Shown: piece after piece, positions 46,763-54,308 of the stretch
Layout: every line of letters starts with the position of its first letter
Numbering within the stretch: position 1 is the first letter of the stretch
NCBI GenBank assembly: GCA_963732595.1
Contig: CAVSZZ010000002.1
Location: 434,001-498,000 of the forward strand
Length of the DNA stretch: 64,000 nucleotides
Reading direction: 5' to 3'
Source: JAFGXF01 sp963732595
GTDB taxonomy: Bacteria > Chloroflexota > Anaerolineae > Anaerolineales > Anaerolineaceae
Notes under the pieces: model-generated
Database searches by the model: none
The model's input: the letters and a program-made list of their open reading frames with translations, nothing else
What the model was told of the DNA's origin: nothing
Program-made: the position numbers and the translations under genes

Positions 46763-47509
46763 TCAACCGTTACGCCCGCCCTTGATCATACCCAGGATCT
46801 CCTGGTGGCCAGTGTATACTTTGACCAGTTTTCCGTCCTGCATCAGCAGAACGCGGTCAACATACTCACACATACGCAGGTCATGCGTCACCATGATACC
46901 GGCACGTTTCTGCTCGTGAATCAAACCGGCAAAGGTTTCAACGACCTGGTAAGCTCGCTCGGTGTCCAGGCTGGCAGTCGGTTCATCGGCCAACACCAGG
47001 CTGGGATTGTGGATCAATGCACGGGCGATGGCCACACGCTGCTGTTGACCACCTGACATCTGACCCGGCAGGTTGTTCATTCGCTCTGACAGACCGAGGC
47101 GGGATAGCAACTCTCGAGCGCGCAGCTTGCCTGCTTTATCCAATCGGTTGTTCAAACGCAGCATCAACTCAACATTTTCCACCGCGCTCAGATAGGGCAC
47201 CAGATTATTGGCCTGAAAAGTGAAGCCAATTTTTTCTCGCCGCATATTGACCCGATCTTTCTCATTCGTACCGGCCAGGTCCTGGCCATCCAGAAGGATC
47301 TGCCCGGAGCTGGGTCGAAGCAGTGCGGCCAGCATGGAAAGCATGGTCGTTTTGCCCGAACCACTGGGACCCACCAAAGCAATGAATTCTCCCGCAGCCA
47401 CCTGAAGGGAAACCTCGTTGACCGCAAAGATCATTCCACCATCCAACTGGTAGGATTTAACAACTGATTTTGTTTCGAGTGCGTAAGGTTTCATGTGTGA
47501 ATCCTTCAT
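46763..47509 (-). CDS. ABC transporter ATP-binding protein (MacB/LolD type)
   Basis: A 248-residue ATPase: Walker A GPSGSGKTT, Q-loop FTFQANNLVPYLS, signature MSGGQQQRVAIARAL and Walker B LVLADEPTASLD, with the H-loop in IMVTHDLR. The group (MacB/LolD/FtsE-like) pairs with FtsX-fold permeases. Its ATG overlaps the stop of the permease gene by the ATGA arrangement, so the two are coupled. The pair probably exports or extracts a lipid, peptide or lipoprotein. Confidence 0.93.
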   Translation of the reverse strand: MKDSHMKPYALETKSVVKSYQLDGGMIFAVNEVSLQVAAGEFIALVGPSGSGKTTMLSMLAALLRPSSGQILLDGQDLAGTNEKDRVNMRREKIGFTFQANNLVPYLSAVENVELMLRLNNRLDKAGKLRARELLSRLGLSERMNNLPGQMSGGQQQRVAIARALIHNPSLVLADEPTASLDTERAYQVVETFAGLIHEQKRAGIMVTHDLRMCEYVDRVLLMQDGKLVKVYTGHQEILGMIKGGRNG

Positions 47510-48678
47510 GATGACAACCCTAATGCCTTGAGTGGTTCGATGCGCACCGCATAGCGGATGGAGACCAGACCTCCCAGTGGTCCGATCAACATAAGTGCGA
47601 CCAGCGCCAGGGCAGATGTGGTTCCATTAAAAACGATGGGCACGGTGGGTGGAAAGGTGAGTGAGAAGAGGAATGCCAACAGACCTCCAATAGCGACTCC
47701 AATGGCTGTGACAACGACGATCTGAATAACCGAAGCCGCCGCCACGATCGGATTGGCAGTTCCGATCGCTTTCAAAACACCGATCTGGGAAACCTTCTGC
47801 AGGATCTGGATCTGGAAAAAGCCTCCAATGACCAGGATACCGATGAACAGGGTGAAACCGCCCTGGGTATTCAATGTACTCTGTTGTGCGGAGTACCCCG
47901 GTAGCGCCTGGATGGCTTCCTTGATGGTGGCTGCCTCCACATTTTCAACCCGGGCATTTATCGCTGCGCTGGTTTCTCCCATCTTTTCTGGATCGTCCAG
48001 CTTAACCAGGAAAACATTGGCGACCGGATTCGAGAAGTTAACTTCAGCCTCGGATTTCGGGCGAATGCGGTCCCAGGTTTCGAAGGGAACAAAAATGGAG
48101 GGTTGCAGGGAATACTGCTGCCCGGTGGTAATGCCCACAATAGGCAAGGTGAAAAACACATCCTCCGTACCCTGGGTCACTCGGATGAGCAGATCGTCGC
48201 CAGCCTTTAAACCGGTTCGAATTGCGGCATTGTTATCGAGTAAAACCTCATCGACATCCGCTCCACCTAGCTGGCGACCTTCGGTCACCGCAGGTTCACC
48301 GATGCGATTCGGCTCGACACCGAGCAAAGCCACCTTGAGCGTTTCATTATCTGAAGGTAAAAGGAGGGTTGCGCTGGAAGCCCCCAGTGCGGCTGCATCT
48401 GCCACACCTTCCAAGTCGCGCAAGCTCTCCAGGCGGTCCAGGTCGATCCGGCTGGCCTGGATCAGGAAGTCTGATTTGGCCTGGTAAACGATCAGCTGTC
48501 CGTCCAGCTTGGAGATGAATTCTCGGTTACCATTGCCCAGACCCTCACCCAAAGCTGCAATAAAAAGGACCAGCAGGGTGATCAAGGCGATCACCAGGCT
48601 GACCAACAGGAAGCGTCCGCGATTCCGCCAGATCTCCTTGACAGCCAGATAACTTGAGATTGAGATAAGTTGTTTCAT
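47506..48678 (-). CDS. FtsX/MacB-type ABC permease
   Basis: A 390-residue permease with the MacB topology: an N-terminal helix (residues 20-45), a 200-residue periplasmic-side domain (from LDGQLIVYQAKSDF to QALPGYSAQQ), then three C-terminal helices with the typical QIGVLKAIGTAN coupling segment. A good ribosome-binding site (GGAGATC) precedes the ATG. The gene follows the AhpC/TSA-like gene by 21 bases and is coupled to the ATPase. Substrate unknown. Confidence 0.88.
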   Translation of the reverse strand: MKQLISISSYLAVKEIWRNRGRFLLVSLVIALITLLVLFIAALGEGLGNGNREFISKLDGQLIVYQAKSDFLIQASRIDLDRLESLRDLEGVADAAALGASSATLLLPSDNETLKVALLGVEPNRIGEPAVTEGRQLGGADVDEVLLDNNAAIRTGLKAGDDLLIRVTQGTEDVFFTLPIVGITTGQQYSLQPSIFVPFETWDRIRPKSEAEVNFSNPVANVFLVKLDDPEKMGETSAAINARVENVEAATIKEAIQALPGYSAQQSTLNTQGGFTLFIGILVIGGFFQIQILQKVSQIGVLKAIGTANPIVAAASVIQIVVVTAIGVAIGGLLAFLFSLTFPPTVPIVFNGTTSALALVALMLIGPLGGLVSIRYAVRIEPLKALGLSS

Positions 48679-48699
48679 GATGATCTCCTGTGAGGCTGT

Positions 48700-49305
48700 C
48701 TAATCCACACCCGGGCCGACCGGGCCGTTGAAGGTGTGATCCCAGCGGGTGGAAAGCACACCGCTCAATAACAGTTCCAGTGGCGGGTGATCGGCGATGT
48801 TATCGAAGTAGTAAGGCAACTCCACCAACCCATCCCGGCTGATGATGAAAATGCCTGACAGCTGCATGGCATCCTGCCCGGGCGGCGGTGGTTCAACCTG
48901 ATAGCCCTTCTGACGGGATTTCCGGATGGCAGACCAGACCTTCAGATTGAGGAAGGTTTGGAAGAGATTTCCCCGCTCCAGACCAAAGGCCATGTATGCT
49001 TTACGTTCGGGATCCGCCAGACAGCGTAATCCAGGCGCAAAGATCTTCGCAAATTCAGCGGTTGCCTGTGGGGTACCCTGCATGACCACGACAATATCCA
49101 AGCCGGATTTCTCGATTCGGTCCCGGCCGGCGACGATCTCGTCAAGCATCTCTTTGCACTGGGTACAGCCAAAATGCCGTGTGAATGCCAGCAGCAAAGG
49201 GCGCTTTGCCCACAAGCTGGATAGCTTGACAGGTTGGCCCTGCACATCCAGCAAGGTCATATCTGGGGCAGCCTGGTTGAAGTTCAACCTTTTTTTATTT
49301 TTCAT
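48700..49305 (-). CDS. AhpC/TSA-like thioredoxin-fold protein (Prx-like, CxxC)
   Basis: A 201-residue thioredoxin-fold protein: PDMTLLDVQGQPVKLSSLW, then LLLAFTRHFGCTQCKEML with a C47-x2-C50 redox motif, then a strand with DIVVVMQGTP. It resembles the Prx-like2 / SelL-related group in which the motif is CxxC or contains Sec. A peroxide- or disulfide-handling function is inferred. I start at ATG 49305 after GGAG; an earlier ATG at 49338 lacks a site. It sits 34 bases after the B12-type regulator and belongs to its operon. A related protein with U-x-x-C is encoded on the divergent side (52628). Confidence 0.82.
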   Translation of the reverse strand: MKNKKRLNFNQAAPDMTLLDVQGQPVKLSSLWAKRPLLLAFTRHFGCTQCKEMLDEIVAGRDRIEKSGLDIVVVMQGTPQATAEFAKIFAPGLRCLADPERKAYMAFGLERGNLFQTFLNLKVWSAIRKSRQKGYQVEPPPPGQDAMQLSGIFIISRDGLVELPYYFDNIADHPPLELLLSGVLSTRWDHTFNGPVGPGVD

Positions 49306-49339
49306 TGTCACTCCGTCCGATACTCTGATGTGTTTCATT

Positions 49340-50653
49340 TCAATCGGTTACAAGGGTTTTCATCCACCGAACAACCGGTTCACCGGTTTCGCCCATTTCT
49401 TTTTGAATTGCCCGGGTGTAATGGTCCAGGTAATTGGTCAGGAGGTCAACGGGCAACTTGCGGGTTGAGAACAAGCCACGCAGCCATTCCAGGTCCGTCT
49501 CGATCAAAGCCGGGTCTCCAAAAGCCAGAGCGGCGCTGATCCGGTCACCCAGGTAGGTGTTCACATCGTTGATCTGCCCGATGGGCAGGCCAACCTTCTG
49601 CATTTCATCAAACAGGATCAACTCGATGCGAGGACGGCTCTCCTGATAAAGAGGAAGCATGACCTCCCTGAAATCAACAGGTCTTTGTACCTCCGGCGGA
49701 TTCTGTGCGCCTGACAACAGGCTCTCAACAATGACCAGGGCATCAGAAAGCTCCGCTCCAAGGAAATGGGCTGGAATCTGGGTGCATAGTTTAGGAATAC
49801 GGTTAAATATCAAACCACCATATGCGAATTTTATTCCCCACCCCATTAGGAGGCCTGCAACGATCAAGATGGGGGCTGCTGTTGTGAGCTGTTGGGCAAC
49901 CATCAGGACTAGGTCAGGTTGGATGGTTGAGATGGTCGGCTGCAGCTGGTCCAAGGGGATGTCTGCGCCCAGGTCGATGACCTTATAACCCCTGCGACGC
50001 AAAATCAAGCTCATAAAAAGGGAAGGATAGGTATGCAGTTCTCCAGGCGCACAGCCGATCAGGATGGTTTTTTCGCGGGTCGGGTCAGGGGTGGCATTGA
50101 TGAGAGATTCCACCCGCCGCATAACCTGAGCGGAGACGAAATGTTCCTGATGGACCGTGACCGATCCACGATACCAGCCTTCCCCGACCTCACTCAAACC
50201 CTGCTGCAAGATTTCCACACAGATACGTTCAATAGGATACAGTGCAAAGGCTTCGTTCAGGATATCATCAGCCTCGTACCGGTTAAAAGCCAGACAGGCC
50301 TCCAGCCATTTATTCCGCATAACATCCAGCTGCACCCCCTGAACCGGCGACAGATCCTGTGTATGAGCTTGACCCCTTTTGTAATCCTTAAACGGGTCCT
50401 GGCCGGCAATTACCAATTCTTTCCATAGATCCGTGGCATGTTTAATACTAATCCCCTCCGCCTGGCGCGCCTGCAGCCATTTTATTATCTCGATGTCCTG
50501 ACGTGAGTACAGGCGGTGGCCACCTGCGGAACGTTGCGGTTTGGGTAGTTCGTATCGCCGCTCCCAGGCCCGCAAGATATCCGGTTTTAACCCGGTCTCG
50601 TTGAGGACCAGGCTCAGGTTGTAAAGTGATACGGTTTGATCGGATTCTGACAT
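49340..50653 (-). CDS. MerR-family regulator with cobalamin-binding domain (LitR/CarH-type), extended C-terminus
   Basis: A 437-residue regulator. Residues 8-85 are a MerR helix-turn-helix (LKPDILRAWERRY, GGHRLYSRQDIEIIKWLQ). Residues 110-185 are the helical cap with the W160-x9-E170-H171 motif that places adenosylcobalamin in CarH. Residues 195-320 are a Rossmann-like B12-binding domain with E205-L-H207, His207 being the expected lower ligand. In Thermus CarH the residue after the Trp is His and forms the light-state adduct; here it is Tyr161. The 120 residues after about 315 (helical, DEMQKVGLPIGQINDVNTY) are not part of standard CarH. It heads the leftward operon and is divergent from the TspO operon. 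A light- or B12-responsive repressor is inferred. Confidence 0.88.
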   Translation of the reverse strand: MSESDQTVSLYNLSLVLNETGLKPDILRAWERRYELPKPQRSAGGHRLYSRQDIEIIKWLQARQAEGISIKHATDLWKELVIAGQDPFKDYKRGQAHTQDLSPVQGVQLDVMRNKWLEACLAFNRYEADDILNEAFALYPIERICVEILQQGLSEVGEGWYRGSVTVHQEHFVSAQVMRRVESLINATPDPTREKTILIGCAPGELHTYPSLFMSLILRRRGYKVIDLGADIPLDQLQPTISTIQPDLVLMVAQQLTTAAPILIVAGLLMGWGIKFAYGGLIFNRIPKLCTQIPAHFLGAELSDALVIVESLLSGAQNPPEVQRPVDFREVMLPLYQESRPRIELILFDEMQKVGLPIGQINDVNTYLGDRISAALAFGDPALIETDLEWLRGLFSTRKLPVDLLTNYLDHYTRAIQKEMGETGEPVVRWMKTLVTD

Positions 50654-50685
50654 TCTGTTCTTTTCACGAGCAACAAATTTGAACC

Positions 50686-50714
50686 AGTATACTCATTTGT
50701 CCATATATTGTCAA
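50686..50714 (-). promoter_or_regulatory. Leftward sigma-70 promoter of the regulator/photolyase operon
   Basis: On the minus strand TTGACA (50709-50714) and TATACT (50686-50691) are separated by exactly 17 bases. They lie 33 bases before the regulator start codon. The -35 box is part of one 11-bp direct-repeat pair, so autoregulation is likely. Confidence 0.78.
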
Positions 50715-50740
50715 GTTATATCTAGACAATCTATTGACAT
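50697..50740. promoter_or_regulatory. Putative B12-regulator operator: two divergent pairs of 11-bp direct repeats
   Basis: TTGTC occurs at 50697-50701 and 50708-50712 (period 11), and its complement GACA(A/T) at 50725-50729 and 50736-50740 (period 11). The two pairs are inverted relative to each other and each covers the -35 region of the promoter on its side. CarH is known to bind tandem 11-bp direct repeats over a -35 box. The match in geometry is seen; binding is inferred. Confidence 0.7.
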
Positions 50741-50761
50741 TTCTGTTTTTTATGCTATGAT
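50734..50761 (+). promoter_or_regulatory. Rightward sigma-70 promoter of the TspO/selenoprotein operon
   Basis: TTGACA (50734-50739), a 16-base spacer and TATGAT (50756-50761), preceded by TGC that makes an extended -10. The -35 overlaps the right pair of operator repeats. Confidence 0.75.
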
Positions 50762-50807
50762 AATCTTACTAATCCAAATATTATGATGATCAAGTGGTCA
50801 TGACGTG

Positions 50808-50891
50808 ATGAAGTACATCCTCACAGGCGGCAGTAGTTTAATTGGAACGGCGCTGGCAATTCACCTGCGAGAAGCGGGCTACACCCCGTAA
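50808..50891 (+). pseudogene. Truncated N-terminus of a TIGR01777-like SDR epimerase
   Basis: A 27-codon frame starting at ATG 50808 reads MKYILTGGSSLIGTAL, the N-terminal Rossmann strand and GGxxxIG NAD(P) motif of a short-chain dehydrogenase/epimerase, then AIHLREAGYTP and TAA. The rest of the gene is absent. The remnant lies between two copies of TCATGACGTG (50798-50807 and 50896-50905), which may mark the deletion. SDRs of this type are found with LitR in other bacteria, so a lost regulon member is plausible. Confidence 0.62.
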
Positions 50892-50944
50892 CCAATCATG
50901 ACGTGTAGGCATCAAGAATTTATCGAGATCAAAGGAGTTGAGAC

Positions 50945-51706
50945 ATGAAAGATGTTGTTCGTCAAATCAGTGTTGTTGTATCCATCCTTGCCACGATCAT
51001 AGTGAATGGGCTGGCGAATGCCCTGCCGATCAATGGCCTGAACACCGGGGAGATCTCGGATCGCTTCAAGGTCTATTTCACACCGGCCGGTTATGTGTTT
51101 TCGATCTGGGGCTTGATCTACCTGGGATTGATCGCGTTTACCATTTACCAGGCGCTGCCTGCGCAGCGAGATAATCCCCGGCTGAGATCCACCGGTTGGT
51201 GGATTGTTCTGGGTGGCCTGGCAAACATTGCCTGGATCCTCCTCTGGCATTACGAGATCTTCCCGTTGACCATCCTGGTCATGCTGGTCCTGCTGGCATC
51301 CCTGATCATCGTCTATCTGCGTCTCGGCATTGGCCGCACAGCAGTATCGAAGGCCGAAAGCTGGCTGGTGCGCGTACCGTTCAGCATCTACCTGGGCTGG
51401 ATCACGGTTGCCACGGTAGCGAATGCGACCGCCCTGCTGGATTATCTCAAATGGAATGCCTTTGGGATCCCAGCGGAAATCTGGATGGTCATCATCCTGG
51501 CAGCTGTATTGGTTATCTCGGTCTTGATGAGTTTGACCCGCCGTGATGTGGCATATACCCTTGTCATCCTATGGGCACTGGCCGGTATCGGCCTAAAACA
51601 CGCTGCTGTAACTACCGTGTCGACGCCCACCTGGATCACCTTCGGGCTGGTTGCCCTTGCACTGGTAACGGCTTACGTTTTCAAGCGCAAACCCGAGCTA
51701 TCGTAA
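50945..51706 (+). CDS. TspO/MBR-like tryptophan-rich membrane protein
   Basis: A 253-residue membrane protein with seven or eight helices. The motif PAGYVFSIWGLIYLGLIAFTIYQ (given here in overlapping parts: PAGYVFSIWGLIY, IAFTIYQ) and later ANIAWILLWHYE match the conserved faces of TspO/MBR proteins. Typical TspO has about 160 residues and five helices, so this is the long variant common in Chloroflexota and Cyanobacteria. TspO binds tetrapyrroles and in phototrophs takes part in light/oxygen control. AAAGGAG precedes the ATG. First intact gene of the rightward operon. Confidence 0.78.
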   Translation: MKDVVRQISVVVSILATIIVNGLANALPINGLNTGEISDRFKVYFTPAGYVFSIWGLIYLGLIAFTIYQALPAQRDNPRLRSTGWWIVLGGLANIAWILLWHYEIFPLTILVMLVLLASLIIVYLRLGIGRTAVSKAESWLVRVPFSIYLGWITVATVANATALLDYLKWNAFGIPAEIWMVIILAAVLVISVLMSLTRRDVAYTLVILWALAGIGLKHAAVTTVSTPTWITFGLVALALVTAYVFKRKPELS

Positions 51707-51737
51707 GCAGCCAGATTCATTATTTAAGGAGAAGAAC

Positions 51738-52064
51738 ATGAAATTAGCGAAATTCATCAGCCTGGTTGGGCTTTTAGCCATGACCGGCATCCTGATCTAC
51801 GCGTTTTCAACCGGCGACTTCTTCAAGGAAGGCAGCCAGCTATTGGGCTTATCCTGGGGAATCGTATCACTGGTTGACCTGTATGTAGGGTTTGCCTTGT
51901 TCTCGATCTGGATCGTTTACCGGGAAAAAGCGGTCCTGCCATCCATCCTGTGGGTACTTCTCATGATGGTACTGGGTTTTTGGACCGGGGCTCTTTATAC
52001 TTTCATCGCCCTTCAAACCAGTCAGGGTGACTGGAGACGGTTCTGGTTGGGAAAACGGGCATAG
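51738..52064 (+). CDS. DUF1475 family membrane protein
   Basis: A 108-residue protein with three helices. LSWGIVSLVDLYVGFALFSIW and the following REK, then VLLMMVLGFWTGALYTFIAL, match DUF1475. The role is unknown. AGGAG lies upstream of the ATG; gaps are 31 bases to the TspO-like gene and 7 to the next. Confidence 0.75.
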   Translation: MKLAKFISLVGLLAMTGILIYAFSTGDFFKEGSQLLGLSWGIVSLVDLYVGFALFSIWIVYREKAVLPSILWVLLMMVLGFWTGALYTFIALQTSQGDWRRFWLGKRA

Positions 52065-52071
52065 AAGCGAC

Positions 52072-52605
52072 ATGCACCCCTCAAAGAGATCCTTGATCCT
52101 GATCAACGTCCTGGGCGGCCTGGCCGTACTGGGCAGCTATGCCTGGGGCTTCCTGACCTATCCAAATGCTGGCGTCTTGTTATGGGGCGGTGTGCAGGAA
52201 TATTTACGACCGGTCTACACAACATCCATGTTCCTGGCCGCGGCAGGTTACTTCGCTTTTTCCACCTATATCCTGCACCTGTCTCCGGTGGATACCATGA
52301 TCCATAACAAGTCAGGGTACCGGGTTTTTATGCTGCTGTTTGCAGGCATCCTGATACCATCCGCTTTCTGGTTGCCGCTCACGGTTCTGGCAGCCGAACA
52401 GAACAGTCAAGCCCTGGTCTGGCTCGTCAGACTGGACCTGGCTCTGGTCGCCATTGCATCCCTCGGTTTGTTCCTATCCCTGCTGATGGTGAGCCCGCGT
52501 AAAACCATCTGGTATCACCGATTGGCCATGGTTGGATGTGTGTTTTTTTGCTTTCAGACCGTGATCCTGGATGCCATTGTCTGGGTGATCAATTTTCATC
52601 TATAA
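52072..52605 (+). CDS. Membrane protein with five helices, unrecognised
   Basis: A 177-residue protein with about five helices (residues 8-27, 45-65, 83-105, 115-137, 150-173) and few charges. A conserved-looking loop YPNAGVLLWGGVQEY follows helix 1. I do not recognise a family. Its tight position in the operon (7 bases after DUF1475, 22 before the selenoprotein) suggests a shared job. The ATG at 52072 has only a weak ribosome-binding site (GAAGCGA). Confidence 0.65.
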   Translation: MHPSKRSLILINVLGGLAVLGSYAWGFLTYPNAGVLLWGGVQEYLRPVYTTSMFLAAAGYFAFSTYILHLSPVDTMIHNKSGYRVFMLLFAGILIPSAFWLPLTVLAAEQNSQALVWLVRLDLALVAIASLGLFLSLLMVSPRKTIWYHRLAMVGCVFFCFQTVILDAIVWVINFHL

Positions 52606-52627
52606 TAATGATGGAAGGGATATAACC

Positions 52628-53113
52628 GTGGCAAAAGTAAGTTTGAACATGCCAGCTCCTGTTTTCAACCTGAAGGACTTCAAGGGCGCGCCAGTCTCGT
52701 TGAGTGATTACACCAACAAGTTCAATATCCTGTTGGTTTTCAACCGCGGATTCACCTGACCATTCTGCCAAAAGCACATGGCGCAGTTGCGTCAGGATTA
52801 TTCAGAGTTTATTAAGTTGGAAACCCGCGTGATCGTGATCGGTCCGGAAGACGCCCGCGCATTTCAAACCTATTGGGAAAGGAATGATCTGCCATTCATC
52901 GGGCTGCCCGATCCCAGTGCCAGCGTATTGAAGCTTTACGGGCAGGAAGTAAACTTGTTCAAACTGGGTCGCATGCCAGCCCAGGTTATCGTGGATAAGG
53001 CTGGCATCGCCCGCTTCGTCCATTACGGTCACAGCATGTCGGATATTCCTGAAAATGCAGAGTTGTTCGACCTGCTGGATCAGATCAACATGAAAACTGG
53101 AGATAAGAAGTGA
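52628..53113 (+). CDS. Peroxiredoxin-like selenoprotein (predicted Sec at codon 44)
   Basis: Read through an in-frame TGA at 52757-52759, this is a 161-residue AhpC/TSA-fold protein starting at GTG 52628 (GGAAGGG upstream): MPAPVFNLKDFKGAPVSLSD, then LLVFNRGFT-U-PFCQKHM, where U44 stands at the peroxidatic position and Cys47 follows as U-x-x-C. After the TGA the frame continues with a typical fold (LETRVIVIGPEDARAFQTYW, LPDPSASVLKLYG, PAQVIVDKAGIARFVHYG). A GU-loop hairpin at 52779 fits a bacterial SECIS. Without recoding the gene would be split exactly at its catalytic residue. Selenocysteine machinery is not in this window. An amber-type sequencing error or a TGC-to-TGA mutation is the alternative. 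Confidence 0.75.
52779..52794 (+). promoter_or_regulatory. Candidate bacterial SECIS hairpin
   Basis: TGGCGC (52779-52784) pairs with GCGTCA (52789-52794), six base pairs with one G-U wobble, enclosing loop AGTT. It starts 19 bases after the TGA, so the GU in the loop is 26 bases from the codon, within the range seen for bacterial SECIS elements, which lie inside the coding region. Confidence 0.6.
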
Positions 53114-53454
53114 GTTTTCTAACAATTCTTAAAATTATTGCTGCAATCGCAACGGTCTTAACGGGCGCACTTGCGTTGATCAAACCCACCGCCATCTATG
53201 GCTTTACCGGCCTGAAAGCTGAGGGCGTCCGGGGTATCTCAGAGATCCGGGCAATTTTCGGTGGGTTGTTTATCGCTCTCGGAATTGCACCCTTCCTATT
53301 TGGTGAGACCGGTTATCTGGTGTTGGGTTTGGGATATCTGGTCATCGCAATAACACGCTTGATATCCATTATTATCGATCATTCAACGGAGAAATCCAAC
53401 CTGATAAGCCTGGGAATCGAAATCGTTTTTGGGCTCATACTGATATTGAGGTAA
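53110..53454 (+). CDS. DUF4345 family membrane protein
   Basis: A 114-residue protein with four helices; GLKAEGVRGISEIRAIFGGLF and the helix ending in TRLISIIIDH are typical of DUF4345. Its GTG start overlaps the stop of the selenoprotein gene (GTGA), so translation is coupled. Function unknown. Confidence 0.78.
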   Translation: MSFLTILKIIAAIATVLTGALALIKPTAIYGFTGLKAEGVRGISEIRAIFGGLFIALGIAPFLFGETGYLVLGLGYLVIAITRLISIIIDHSTEKSNLISLGIEIVFGLILILR

Positions 53455-53457
53455 AAC

Positions 53458-54296
53458 ATGACAGTACGGATCGTCACCGATAGCACCTGTGACCTACCAG
53501 CCAAGATCATTGCTGAACATGGCATACGCATGGTTCCCACTCTATATCCAGGTTGGCAATCGCGAATACCTGGATGGAATTGACATCACCCGGGAGGAAT
53601 TCTATAAACGCCTGCCCAACTTCCCGGAGCACCCGACAACAGCCGTCCCTTCACCGTTAAAATTCCATGCAGTGTATGACGCGCTTGCAGACGAGGGTGC
53701 GAGTGAGGTGTTATCGATCCACATCTCGTCAACATTAAGTGCCATATCGAATGTCGCCCGGACCGCAGCCAGCGAAACGGCCTCGGTTCCGGTGACTGTA
53801 TTGGATTCACGACAACTCAGCCTGGGGACCGGCTTCCAGGTTCAAACCGCGGCGGAATTAGCCCGGGCGGGAAAATCGGTCAAGGAGATCCTGGTTTCGC
53901 TTGAGGATCAGATCAAGCGCACTCATGTCTGGGCGGCATTGGATACACTGACCTTTCTGCGCCGTAGTGGGCGCATGAGCCCGGTGATCTCCACCATTGG
54001 AGAATTGATTCAGATCAAACCGATCCTCAAGATGTACGATGGTGTTTCAGGTGTGGAACGCGTTCGCACCCGAAAGAAAGCCATTGCCCGGTTGCTGGAG
54101 ATGCTGCACGCATTCAGCCCATTTGAAAAGCTGGCATTTCTGCACTCCAACGCAATGGAGCAAGCGCAAGCACTTGAAAAAGGATGTCCAGGACTTGTTG
54201 CCGGATCTGGATACCTGGATCGAGGTCATCAATCCTGTCCTGGGTGCCCATATCGGTCCGGGAGTTGTAGGTTTCGCATCCGTTTCCAAATCATAG
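53458..54296 (+). CDS. DegV family fatty-acid-binding protein, two frameshifts
   Basis: A DegV protein of about 280 residues. The ATG at 53458 gives MTVRIVTDSTCDLPAKII, the family's N-terminus; a shift near 53545 (one extra base in CCCAC) leads to LYIQVGNREYLDGIDITREE. The middle contains HISSTLSAISNVAR and LDTLTFLRRSGRMSP, which lines the fatty-acid tunnel. A second shift near 54185 precedes the end (DVQDLLPDLDTWIEVINPV, HIGPGVVGF) and a stop at 54296. DegV proteins bind a single fatty acid, and some serve as FakB for fatty-acid kinase. Frameshifts look like assembly errors. Confidence 0.82.
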
Positions 54297-54308
54297 AAGG
54301 GAAAAACT

